From contig NC_061804.1 of NCBI RefSeq assembly GCF_021462225.1, positions 531,501 through 595,500 on the forward strand: a DNA stretch of 64,000 nt, given 5' to 3'. The notes beneath the pieces are model-generated. The model was not told the origin of the DNA, did not search any database, and saw only the letters and a program-made list of their open reading frames with translations. Position numbers and translations under genes: made by a program. This stretch comes from Girardinichthys multiradiatus. Lineage: Eukaryota; Chordata; Actinopteri; Cyprinodontiformes; Goodeidae. This document shows positions 1 through 12,500 of the stretch, one piece after another (positions within the stretch are counted from its first letter, which is position 1; the number at the start of each line of letters is the position of its first letter).

Positions 1-1060
1 TCATCTGAGTAACATCTTGTTATCATCTGAGTAACATCTGGTTATCATATAGGTAACATCTGGTTATCATCTGAGTAACATCTGGTTATCATCTGAGTAA
101 CATCTGGTTATCATCTGAGTAACATCTGGTTATCATCTGAGTAACATCTGGTTATCATATAGGTAACATCTGGTTATCATCTGAGTAACATCTGGTTATC
201 ATCTGAGTAACATCTGGTTATCATCTGAGTAACATCTGGTTATCATCTGAGTAACATCTGGTTATCATCTGAGTAACATCTGGTTATCATCTGAGTAACA
301 TCTGGTTATCATCTGAGTAACATCTGGTTATCATCTGGGTAACATCTGGTTATCATATAGGTAACATCTGGTTATCATCTGAGTAACATCTTGTTATCAT
401 CTGAGTAACATCTGGTTATCATATAGGTAACATCTGGGTAACATCTGAGTAACATCTGGTTATCATCTGGGTAACATCTGGTTATCATATAGGTAACATC
501 TGGTTATCATCTGAGTAACATCTTGTTATCATCTGAGTAACATCTGGTTATCATATAGGTAACATCTGGTTATCATCTGAGTAACATCTGGTTATCATCT
601 GAGTAACATCTGGTTATCATCTGAGTAACATCTGGTTATCATCTGAGTAACATCTGGTTATCATCTGAGTAACATCTGGTTATCATATAGGTAACATCTG
701 GTTATCATCTGAGTAACATCTGGTTATCATCTGAGTAACATCTGGTTATCATCTGAGTAACATCTGGTTATCATCTGAGTAACATCTGGTTATCATCTGG
801 GTAACATCTGGTTATCATATAGGTAACATCTGGTTATCATCTGAGTAACATCTGGTTATCATCTGAGTAACATCTGGTTATCATATAGGTAACATCTGGT
901 TATCATCTGAGTAACATCTGGTTATCATCTGAGTAACATCTGGTTATCATCTGAGTAACATCTGGTTATCATCTGAGTAACATCTGGTTATCATCTGAGT
1001 AACATCTGGTTATCATCTGAGTAACATCTGGTTATCATCTGAGTAACATCTGGTTATCAT
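1..1060. repeat. 22-bp tandem minisatellite
   Basis: About 48 head-to-tail copies of a 22-bp unit (gagtaacatctggttatc plus atct) fill the left edge and continue past it. Variants carry 'atatag' or 'ctgggt' in place of 'ctgagt', and the variants recur in blocks, which suggests segmental duplication inside the array. It lies upstream of the second-to-last coding exon of ndufa2, so it is probably in an ndufa2 intron. No open frame of note is present. Confidence 0.97.
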
Positions 1061-1381
1061 TTGGTAATTTTCCACCTTTGCTGAATAAATATCAGTTATC
1101 AGCTGTTTGCTGATCTCAGGTGTTTTTCAGATGAACTTCTCATTCTGCAGAACCTCGTCGGCTGAATAACATGTTTCCTGCAGGTCAGAGGTCAAGAGGC
1201 CTCCTGCAGATCCTTGGTACTCCATTGGCTCTGATCCAGTATTTTTGACTGACTGCAGCAGAATCTATAGTCAGCTGCAGCACCTGACAGACTGATGCTG
1301 ACCCGCCTATTTGTTGATAAAGTTTAAACTCCAGACATCTCTTCTACTAACACAGCGCCCCCTGATGGTTCTATCTTTCAG

Positions 1382-1664
1382 GGACTTTGTGGAGCAGAAC
1401 TACGTGACCCTGAAGAAGGCGAACCCGGGGTTCCCCATCCTGGTCCGAGAGTGTTCTGGAGTCCAGGCCCGCCTTTGGGCCCGATATGGTAAGTCCCTGT
1501 AGTTCAGGGGATCTGTGGAGGTATCACTCTGTTTCATTCCACTTATATCATGTTTTTTTTGTTTGTATTCAGATTTTGGGAAGGAGAAGAGCGTCTCCGT
1601 GGACAACATGTCAGCTGCTCAGGTGGCCGCAGCCCTGCAGACTCTGGCTCAGTCCAAACATTAA
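1382..1664 (+). CDS. ndufa2: NADH:ubiquinone oxidoreductase subunit A2, last two coding exons (5' end outside window)
   Basis: Exons 1382-1488 and 1573-1664 are joined by a GT-AG intron with consistent phase 1. The first begins [16 protein letters not shown] and includes [20 protein letters not shown], the conserved core of the thioredoxin-fold NDUFA2 subunit of mitochondrial complex I. The second ends [13 protein letters not shown] and a TAA stop. NDUFA2 is a small (about 99 residue) accessory subunit of the matrix arm. The N-terminal exon is not found between 1060 and 1381, so it should lie left of the window beyond the minisatellite. A poly(A) signal follows about 75 bp after the stop. The next gene, ik, is its neighbour in human too. 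Identification is by family recognition and is strong. Confidence 0.93.
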
Positions 1665-1737
1665 TCCCCACTCCCTCTGAACCTGTTCTGGTTCCATGTC
1701 TAATTCAGCTGAGTTCTGGTGTTTTTCTGTAAATATT

Positions 1738-1743
1738 AATAAA
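1738..1743 (+). terminator. ndufa2 poly(A) signal AATAAA
   Basis: A canonical AATAAA hexamer lies 74 bp after the ndufa2 TAA stop and is the first such signal downstream. Confidence 0.8.
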
Positions 1744-1759
1744 GACAGACTCCACAGCT

Positions 1760-3229
1760 CCGTGTTTACTGGGTCCTAACTGGTTTGGTGGAGGCTCAAG
1801 TGGTCTTACTTTCAGGGTAACTAAGATGGAGGGATCTGATTGGTTCACCTGTGGTTTCATTGGGAAAAGTGAGTCAGAAGGAGGATTTCAATTGGTCTGT
1901 GCTGGTTCTGAGGATACCAACTGTTGGTGGAACTAGAACATCATCCTGTGGAGGGAACTCAGACTGGGCCCATTTCCATCCCCAGTGAGCCGCTTTATTT
2001 CACCAGCTTCACAAACTGTTTTAAAGTTAAAAAGAAATTCTCAGACTTTATGAAACTATTTTAAAATGGTTTCTGTGATTCATAAAATGTGAAGATTTTC
2101 AGGATTTTTCTCCATATGAAACATCAACAACAAGGACGGTTTAATAAATAAATTCAGATCTTTGGAATAAAGTTAGTTTTAACTGAGAAACGCCGTCCAA
2201 ATAATGGGAACAACTTTACATGTCTTCTCTGTTATATGTTAATGTCACTATAACAAGAAGACCTGATCAGTGAGATCTTCTAAACTGAGATGTTTCCCAT
2301 TCATCGTGTCACTGATGACCTCCCTTTGCTGCTGGTTTCCACTGTTCTCCTAAATCTTCCCCAGAAACAGAACCAGCTGTGTGAACACGGCTGTCTGTAG
2401 CTGTAACTGTCTCATCATTTCGTAGATGTAAACGGAGGCATCTTCTGCCCAACTTCTCACAAAGTCTGAAGATGGAGATGTTGTCTAAATACCCATGAGT
2501 AACCTCAGCCGTGAGACCACCAACCAGGTGAGTCATTTCTGCCAACTGGTCAAAGTTTGCAGGAGAAATCGGGCCTTTCACACCTACCCCATCATTATAA
2601 AGACCCTCTGCTTAGAGGCTCTGATGTAAAGTTTTCAGGTCTTTTTGTTGCATGAGTGGAACTGATGGCAATGTTGCTGGAAAAGAAGAAACAGGTTTCC
2701 TGTTTGATTGGAAGGTTTTCAGTTGATGATCAAATTAGACCTGCATCTTGGTTCTTAATTGTGTCTTAAGAATAATATTGTATTGTTTTATTTAAATTTT
2801 ATTGTAGTTAAAACACTCAATGCTAAAAGTAGTTTATTAGATAAATGGGAAAATGGAGCCTGAAGCAGCAGCAGAACCTCCGGCCGGCCCTGGAGAACCT
2901 TTAACAGAAGTAGCTGCAGTGTCTTCTCTAGCCTGCAGAGGGCGGTATTACCCTGCTCAGTCCAAACTAAAATTAAACTAATAAATAATAAAAACTTCCA
3001 TCTACATCTGCCGACTGGAAGTTTAGGGGTTCGTCCATTCAAACATGGATTGGTTCGTTTGGACCTGTTTCCCCTCCGTTTTTCCGGTTTCCCTCCTCTT
3101 CCTTCCTTTCGGCAGTGGCAAAGCGGGATGAAAAGAGTGAAGTGTCCCTTCACTCGTGAAGTTCGTGTTTCAGAATTAGATTTAAAGTTGAGTCCGGTTG
3201 TACGTGTAAAAAGATATGTAGAAAATTAG
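1760..3229. other. Intergenic DNA between ndufa2 and ik
   Basis: No exon, RNA gene or recognisable transposon was seen in this stretch. Short open frames (for example on the minus strand at 2309-2581 and 2788-3153) have no recognisable domain and no flanking splice signals, and are treated as chance. Confidence 0.6.
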
Positions 3230-3589
3230 CACTGATTAAAACGTAAAGCTACGCCCAGAGTGACGTGGTCATCCAATCACGGGGTTGGATTTACCTACGT
3301 CACGCCTTCCCAGCTGCAGATTGACCCCAACAATGGACCCGCTGGAGCTACCGTGGCCCTCCGTGCACTGCTTTAACCCTCCTGATGGGGTCGCTGTCTG
3401 AATTAAACAAAAGGAAGTGACGTCATCACACCGTCGCAGAGCTTAGACGAACACAACAGACGGAGCTGCAGAGAAAATCAGTTTAGAGCTGCAGAAAACC
3501 AGTGAAACGGCTTCACCGAGCTTCAGACCGTCCATTAGCCGAGATTCAGCTCCTGTCAGCCCGCTGCGGAGGATCATCTGCCCGCAGAG
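3230..3589 (+). promoter_or_regulatory. Probable ik promoter and 5'UTR with ETS and CRE/ATF sites
   Basis: Just upstream of the ik start codon there is a GGAAG ETS-type core (3413-3417) abutting a perfect TGACGTCA CRE/ATF octamer (3418-3425). There is no obvious TATA box, as is usual for housekeeping splicing-factor genes. The transcription start is inferred to lie between these sites and the ATG at 3590. Confidence 0.55.
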
Positions 3590-6500
3590 ATGCCTGAGAG
3601 TGAGTCCGTTAGCATGCTAACTGTCCGTTAGCATGCTAACTGTCCGTTAGCATGCTAACTGTCCGTTAGCATGCTAACTGTCCGTTAGCTAATTCAGCCT
3701 AACAAATAAATCTCTTTGACATATAAATAAAACACACTGTGATCACAGAGGCATTCCTGGTTTCCTTTTGACGAGGCTCTGATAGCTTATCTCTCCGTGG
3801 ACCTTCACCAGACTGCGTTCATCTTCCTCCGTTTTAAAGCATTCTTACGGTTCCGTTGATCCTCATCGCAGCCCTGAAGCTGACATTTTTTGTTTTGTAG
3901 CTGCGGAGTCGGTGTTCATATCCGTGTAACTCACTCATTCTGTACATTAAATCCGTCCTTTAAAAGTCTGATTACAATTACTGGATAAAGACAGGTTTGC
4001 TGAAGTTGGCAGACGGCATAAGGTCTGATCGTGGCGTGAAACCACACAGGTAGACTTTAGGGTTGGGCGGTATCCAAATTCTGATACCTTCATACCGTGT
4101 CCACATTTTACCTCGGTAAACGATATTACCGTGACTAATTAAAAATGATGACTTAAGGCTGAGACAGCGTCACCAAACTGTTGACTTGTGCCTACTTGTT
4201 CAGAAATTAAATACCGAACACTAATAATGAAACACTAACAACATAATGTGCACAATATCGTTTATTAGAAACAGCTTAAAAAGTACAAATATAAATTAAC
4301 CTGACCACCCAAAACAGTTTTTGTGCAGAATCAATTAACACAAATCAATTAAATGAAATCACAGCCTGAACAACTTTAAATAAGAAAAAGAGCGACCTTT
4401 AAAAAATGTGGTAAAAGAAACAGTAGCAGTGAGCTGGGTGGAAGGTGTCAACAGGTTTAGTCAAGATTTTTAGCCAGACAACTTTTCCCGCGGTGCTGAA
4501 AACCCGTTCCGACGGCGAGCTTGTGGCACAGACGCACTGGTACTTTCTGGCCACTCGTGACATCAAGGGAAAACGCCCGGCAGCACATTTCCACCACAGA
4601 AATGGGTCTTCGTCTGCTTGGATAACAGCTCCGACTCGGTCTTCTACGCTGCCGATGGGACCTGCCCTCTTTTGTGGGGGTTTGGGTTGCGCCTCTCCTT
4701 CTTCCACTCTGATGATGACCACTGGACCTGCTGGTCCTCTAAGCTCACAAACTGAGTTTGTAATTCTGCCTTGGTCTCAGCCAATGCGCTGGCATCAGTC
4801 TCATATCCTCCAAGGTAACGAGGGTCGAGGAAAGTGCATTTTCGCATTAATTTGCGCATTGAATCATATTCATATTTGGCCTCCAGCTTTTGTAGAATTC
4901 CAGTTTTGATTGACTTTGTTAGCTGAAGGTCATATTCTGACAAAGCCAACACATTGTCCCTGCATAGCTGGAGTATGGGGAGGATAGAGAAACTGGTCAC
5001 ATAATGTTCTCCTGACAAAATATCAGTGAAGTCACAGACTGGTTTCAGTGCGTCGTGAACAGCTTTCAAGACGTCTGTTTCCTGCCAGGTCAGGGACAGG
5101 TTGCTCCTGTCGTCAGACAAGACGTGTCTGATCCCCTGGGCCTGCTCCAGGATGCACTCCACCATTGTCAGTTTGGAGCTCCAGCGAGTTGCGCAGTCCT
5201 GCCGATGGATGGATGAATGAATGAATAAATAAATAAGCCCCTTAATGTATATGATTATATTTTTAGTTTACCTATGTCATAAGAGATTCAGATTTTTAGA
5301 TACAAATTTCTGCTTACCGTTATGAGATTATGTTCTGGGAGTCCCAACTCCACTTGCTTCTTGTGGAGTTCACTCTTACATTGCCAGCTGTGTGAAAAGG
5401 CCCTGACAATACAACGGCACACTCCGAGGGCGCGCTCGGTTTTTTGCCTATTGTCATACATTGCATTTGTGACAGCCAGGTTTAGATTGTGACCGAAGCA
5501 GTTAAGCCACGGCCACTCCAGAGACCTGATTGCGGCAGAAATGTTGGCAGCGTTGTCAGTGGTTATGGCTGAAAGTTTTTTCTCGTCACGTTGCCTGTCC
5601 TGAAGTGCAGCTCTGAGCGCTGCAGCAAGGCAGTCTGCTGTATGACTCTCAGGAAAATACGTTGTTTGGAGGCATTTGGATTCAAGTTTCCACTCAGGTG
5701 TAATAGTGTGGACAATCAGGGACATATATGGAGTCATGTTAACTGACGACCACATGTCAGTTGTTAAAGAATAACTGTCGGCCTCTGGCAGCAGTACCTG
5801 AACCTCGTCTCTAAGTTTAATATATAAATGTGGGACGGCTGTTAGTGAGAAATGTTTCCGTCCAGGTAGCTCGTACTGGACATCTAGGACCTTTACCATG
5901 TCCTTAAAGGACTTTTTTTTCCACCGTGTGGAAAGAGATCATTTACTTTGCCAAGTATTTTGTCACTGAACCCGTGCAGGTTTTCCAACGGACACTGTCC
6001 TTTTTGTACTTCCTTGTTTTCCCGAAGGCCCCTATTATTGACGACTGTGTATAAGTGGTGGTGGACTTAGTTGTGAAAATCCAATTATATACTGAACAAA
6101 AAAGTGTGAAACAACTGAAAATATGTCTTATATTCTAGGTTCTTCAAAGTAGCCACCTTTTGCTTTGATTACTGCTCCACACACTCTTGGTATTCTGTTG
6201 ATGAGCTTCAAGAGGTAGTCACCTGAAATGGTTTTCCAACAGTCTTGAAGGAGTTCCCAGAGATGCTTAGCACTTGTTGGCCCTTTTACCTTCACTCTGA
6301 GGTCCAGCTCACCCCAAACCATCTCGATTGGGTTCAGGTCCGGTGACTGTGGAGGCCAGGTCATCTGGCGCAGCACCCCATCACTCTCCTTCTTGGTCAA
6401 ATAGCTCTTACACAGGCTGGAGGTGTGTTTGGGGTCATTGTCCTGTTGAAAAATAAATGATGGTCCAACTAAACGCAAACCGGATGGAATAGCATGCTGC

Positions 6501-9500
6501 TGCAAGATGCTGTGGTAGCCATGCTGGTTCAGTATGCCTTCAATTTTGAATAAATCCCCAACAGTGTCACCAGCAAAGCACCCCCACACCATCACACCTC
6601 CTCCTCCATGCTTCACGGTGGGAACCAGACATGTAGAGTCCAAGAGTGTGTGGAGCAGTAACTAAAGTAAAAGGTGGCTACTTTGAAGAACCTAGAATAT
6701 AAGACATATTTTCAGTTGTTTCACACTTTTTTGTTCAGTATATAATTCCACATGTGTTCATTCATAGTTTTGATGCCTTCAGTGTGAAGCTACAATATTC
6801 ATAGTCATGAAAATAAAGAAAACTCTTTGAATGAGAAGGTTTGTCCAAACTTTTGGTCTGTACTGTATGTGCTGCTGGACATAGATACATTTTTTGACAT
6901 TAATTTAATTATCTTATATTTAATCCTTATCTCCTATATGTTTTAATGATTTAATGACGGTATTGAAACTGATACCGTAGCTTTTGAAAGATACCGCAGG
7001 TATTACCTTATTACCGCCCAACCCTGGTAGACTTCCAGATGTAGTCCTTTTGTTTACTTAGAGGTCTGGTTTAAAATCTGACACACAGATATTTGGTCAT
7101 AATGAAAAGCCCGGTGATATTTTTTGACAGTATCAGAAACACCAACATCTCCTCACCAGAAATCATTAATTTATCAGTGGTTTGGTTCTAATCTTCAAAA
7201 GAGACACTGAGGCTAAATTTGCACTTCATGAAACATTTTCTGACTTTTCAGAACAAACTTTCGGATGTTCTGATGAGCTGAAATCGGTGAGCTCCAGATT
7301 CAAACTACTGTATTAACCCCAGAGGGTCATTTATTTGTACCCTACCGGCCCACATTCAGCTGACAGGCCTTCACTGGGCTGGGCGAGAAGAAATCTTCTG
7401 GTACCACCATGATAACCATAAAAGTGATGAGGCATTTTTAATTGGGCTTCTTCAGGGCCCAGTTACATGTTGAAGTTGGATCATTAAACTAAACACAGTA
7501 ACTATGTTTAATCGTGGTTTTGAAGGTATTGATATTTATTGATGATGTCATTGAAAAGCCAGTTTTTATAGTTATCAGTTATTAATCCGAATTTATTGTT
7601 GTGACGATTCAAAAATTCTTATAACAAAATGTTCACTATAAACGATACAATAAATAGCATCCACTAATCAATATGAATTAATTCATTTACAAACCACAAC
7701 GATAAACAAACAACAAAACACATTTAGGCTCCGCCCATTTTCTACAGAGCAGTAAAACTCTGTAGAAAAGCAAATGGTTCTGGACTTGGGCCCATTACCA
7801 CGTCAACCTGAAGGCAAAGTTAGGAGACCTCAGAGCTTCAGCAGCTTCACATCATCATCATAACTGAGATGTTTTTCATGGATCCATGTAGTTTGATCCT
7901 GATTAGTGCGTCTAGCCCGAGGTTTAGAAATATCTGCTGTCTTCAGTTAGTGGATGGATGGACCTCAGTTATCACGTCAAAGATCTGTGAACTTTCTGTG
8001 AGAAGTGTTTGCTTCTTTCGCGTCTCCAATCGCAGGAATATTCATTTGGAAACCGAGAAGCAACAATTCAACTTCCACATGTTTACAGAAGAAAGGTCAG
8101 CTGGAGGTCAAAGCTTCTTTCAGGGTGATGTTCAGTCAGGGAGACATTTAGAGTTTTAAATGTGAGTGCGGCGCCCCAATCTGTCAGCTTGCTGCCTAAC
8201 ATCCTGTCTGTGTTCCAGCTGAGAGTTACTCCAACCCTTTGGCCCCTGAGGGCCACGATGTGGACGACCACAGAGCTGCTGCTCAGTAAGTGCCGCTAGC
8301 ACTGACACAGAGTCACACATTGTCACATGCTGTTGTTGTTGAGCATCACTCTCTGTGTGTGTGTGTGTGTGTGTGTGTGTTTTTTAGGTCCAAACTGACC
8401 AACGATGACTTCAGAAAGCTGCTGATGACGCCTCGGGCAACGCCTACTTCGGCTCCGCCCACCAAGTCCAGACATCATGAGTGAGCGACGATGAGAGGAA
8501 CAAACGGTAACATGTTTACGCTTCGACTCTGCTCATATAAATAATGTGTTTTGTTCCCAGAATGCCGAGGGACTACAATGAGGATGAGGATCCTGCGGCG
8601 AGGAGGAGGAAGAAGAAGAGGTCAGAGCTGTTTGATCAATTCTGAATACATCTGGTCAGAGAGAAAGCCCGGCGAGCCGAACCCCAACCCACTACTATTT
8701 CCTGTCTGTTTTCCTGCAGTTATTATGCGAAGCTTCGTCAGCAGGAGATGGAGCGAGAGAGAGAGCTGGCCGAGAAATATCGAGACCGAGCGAGAGAAAG
8801 ACGAGACGGCGTCAACAAAGACTACGAAGAGACGGAGCTAATCAGCACCACGGCCAACTACCGAGCCGTCGGACCCACGGCCGAGGCGTGAGTTCTGCAG
8901 TCAGACTAGTTTTCCAGATGAGAAAGACAGGAGTTTAGTTTGTAGAAAATCATCCGAAGGTTTCAGGACCTAAAGGTGGTTTCGTGTTCACCTTTTGGGT
9001 CAACTGCTGTCTCAACAAGTGTGAGTTCAGAGTTCATCCTGACGGCGCGCCACGTAGTAAAATCTTTGTTGTGATTCAGGGACAAGTCGGCAGCAGAGAA
9101 ACGACGGCAGCTCATCCAGGAGTCCAAGTTCTTGGGAGGTGACATGGAGCACACTCACTTGGTGAAAGGTCTGGACTTCGCTCTGCTGCAGAAGGTCAGA
9201 CCGTGGGAACAAGCCAAGCCTACCAACGCTGCACCGGTGGGTCACCTGTCACCAACACACCTGAGCTTGTGTCTGTTTTACAGGTGAGAGCTGAAATCAC
9301 CAGCAAGGAGAAGGAAGAGGAAGACATGATAGAGAAAGTTCAGACGGAAACAAAGTAAGAAACGAGACGAGTTCCTGCAGCTGCTGGTAAGCAACAATTG
9401 GATCTATAATTGAACTGAAGTGTGTTTCAGGAAGGACGTGGATCCAGAGGAGAAGATCGAGTTTAAGACTCGTCTTGGTGAGTCCTCAGTCAGTGTGGAC

Positions 9501-12500
9501 TTGTTGAAACATGGCAAGAAACTCAAGGAGAAAATTAGACCCAGGGTCATCTCCACCAACAGTTCAATGAACCTCTGTTTCCTTCAGAGAATCAGAAGTA
9601 AAATAATTCAGTTATCAGCCCAGTTCAACAGGAAACATCTTTGATTTTCAACATTTCCAACATGAAAATGTTTTCATCTCTCCATCACACCCTGCTGATG
9701 CCTTCATCTCCTGCTCCTCAGGAAGGAACATCTACCGTATGGTGTTCAGGTCAGGGGTCTCAGAGAGGAACGAGCTCTTCCTGCCTGGCAGGATGGCCTA
9801 CGTGGTGGACCTGGATGATGAGTTCATCGACACTGACATCCCAACAACTCTGATCCGCAGCAAGGCTGACTGTCCCAGTATGGAGGTGAGGCCGGTCCCA
9901 GTTAGATTGTCCCAGTATGGAGGTGGGCCCTGTTCCAGATTGACTTCCTGTCCCAGTATCTGATGTAAACATTGACCTGTGGATGTCCATCGATCTCCTT
10001 CCATGTGTCTCCACGACCCAGGCTCAGACGACTCTGACCACCAACGACATCGTGATCTCCAAGCTGACTCAGATCCTGTCCTACCTGAGACAGGGGACGC
10101 GTCACAAGAAGATGAAGAAGAAGGACAAAGGTGACCTCGGTTACAGCCTGTGAGCAGCGTCCTCACTACATGTCTTCGTCCTAACAGCTGATTTGTCTCT
10201 GTTTCAGGTAAACTGGACGATAAAAGAGCTCCTGAAGCTGATCTCAGGTCGGTTTTCCTCCACACCATCTCTGCTCCTCAGCCTTCAGTCTCAGGAAGTG
10301 TCTGAGTAACGCCTCTGTTCATTTTTTAGCATCTTTGAAGAAACTGGGGACTACATCCCATCTGCCACGTCCAAACCGAGCAAAGACAAAGATCGACACC
10401 GAGGACGAGACGAAGACAGCAAGAGCAGGAGACACGCCTACTTTGAGAAACCTCGAGGAGATGACCACCAGCTGATAGAGGTGGACACAGGTATGTCTTC
10501 TTCACGTGAAATCAGCTTAAAGTAGGTTTGTCTACGGTCTGATGAATAATCTGTCTCTTCGTCTGTCCATCAGCTCCTGGATCAATCAAAGATCAGATCA
10601 AGATGATCAATGAGAAGTTTGGTGGAGCAGCAGCCAACCAGTGGCAGAACCAGGAACCATATCCTTGTTCACTATGACTTCCTGTTTAAACTTTGACAAC
10701 CCAGGGTTCAGACCAGGAAGCAGGGTCGTAGTTTAACACTCCTCTCTGCAGCTTCTGTACTGCTACCCACCCATTACCCTATTAAGACAGTGTCTCGCCC
10801 ACGGCCAAAATTTAATAGGTTAAAAAATAATCTAAAAGGAGGAAATCAGGAAAATCTAATAAAATAAACACAACTCAGACTAAAAATAAAAATAAAACAA
10901 TTAAATGTGGCTTACTGAACATAAGATCTCTCTCTTCAAAGACATTGCTAGTTAGTGACCTGATTTGTGACAATCAGATTGATTTATTTTGCCTCACAGA
11001 AACCTGGATGCAGCAAGATGATTATGTTACTATAAATGAGTCAACTCCTACTAATTATTTAAATTACCTCATACCTTTTTCTCTTCCTAGAAGCTACACC
11101 TGGCCTGGCTCTGTGTCTACCTGTGACACCTTTCTGGAGAGGGGCATCGTCCGAGCTTCTGCTGGCTACAACTTAATGCTCACCTTCTACAGATGATCCA
11201 CATAGCCCTGTCTTTTAGTGTTTAACCCTTTCTCTCTCCTAGACATGGCTACTGACTGAACTTCTACTGTAACTAACTCTATGTTGTCTCTTTCAGACTC
11301 TAACCTTGAAAACTGGATCAGAGTTTATCTGTTCTTTCTTTCTAGATGAAACGACTAAAGGAGCTACATCCATTAACATTTACTTTTCCTTCCCATAGAA
11401 AGTACTCCTGGATCAGTGCTTCTTTGTTCTCTTTGTGTCTCTGCTCTGTTCTCTCAAACCTCCAGTCGGTCGTGGCAGATGGCCGCTCACACTGAGCCTG
11501 GTTCTGGTTCTGCTGGAGGTTTCTTCCTGTTAAAAGGGAGTTTTTCCTCTCCACTGTCGCTACATGCATGCTCAGTATGAGGGATTGCTGCAAAGTCAAC
11601 ACCAGTGACTGTCCACTGTCTCTACATGCTCATCCAGGAGGAGTGAATGCTGCAAGTCACTGACTGGATGCAATCTGCTGGGTTTCCTTAGATAGAAAAA
11701 CTTTTTATCCAATTTGAATAAATAACTGAATCTGACTGTTTGATGGTTAGGATTAATTTGAATGTATGAACCTGACTGTTGTGAAGAACCTTGAGACGAC
11801 ATGTGTTGTGAATTGAAGTTATAGAAATAAACTGAATTCAGATTCTCACTCATTAGAGCCCAGTAGATTTATTAGGGAGTCCAGTATTTGTCCTTAACCA
11901 GTTTCTACTGGTTCTCAGAGGAGAGACTCCAGTAAGGAGCAGTTGGGAGACTTCTTTGGAGGATCCAACTCATACGCAGAGTGTTACCCAGCAACGTAAG
12001 ACACACACACACACTAACCACAAGGCTGAAACTGGGTCTGTCCTGAACTGGAGATCCTGCTGGTGTCCCCACAGTGGAGGACATCTTCATATCATTGTGT
12101 CCTCATGAAGGAGAAAGTTTCCATAATCAGAAATAAACCTGTGTCTTCAGGATGGATGACCTTGCAGTGGACAGTGATGAAGAGGTGGACTACAGTAAAA
12201 TGGACCAGGTACATTCATCTCCCAGCATGCAGTGCTGTTCAGTCCCATGTGAACAGAGACATGATCAACTTTGGTTCTGTTTCAGGGTAATAAGAAAGGG
12301 CCGCTGGGCCGCTGGGACTTCGACACTCAGGAGGAATATTCAGACTACATGAACAACAAGGAGGCTCTGCCAAAGTATGTCTGCTTTCCCCTCAGCACTG
12401 ACTGACAGGCATCAGGCTGTATTTGTGCTGACACTGATGTTTGTCCCTGCAGGGCTGCCTTCCAGTACGGCATCAAGATGTCTGAAGGCAGGAAGACGCG

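Larger units (their letters stand above)
4058..7026 (-). mobile_element. Degenerate hAT DNA transposon in ik intron 1
   Basis: The element is bounded by 15-bp terminal inverted repeats: TAGGGTTGGGCGGTA at the left, and at the right the complement of CAGGGTTGGGCGGTA, one mismatch apart. It is flanked by an exact 8-bp duplication GTAGACTT at 4050-4057 and 7027-7034. The 8-bp duplication, TAGGG-type ends and ZBED/hAT transposase remains on the minus strand identify the hAT superfamily. It lies antisense to ik and holds a Tc1 remnant. Confidence 0.93.

Noticed and set aside
3608..3695. CRISPR-like regular repeats
   Set aside because: The spacers are identical and the context is a vertebrate intron; it is a simple tandem repeat.
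10659..10700. GT donors downstream of ik exon 13 (for example at ccttgttcac)
   Set aside because: They would end exon 13 in the wrong phase for exon 14 and have poor donor context, whereas the AT-AC pair gives the right phase and both U12 motifs.
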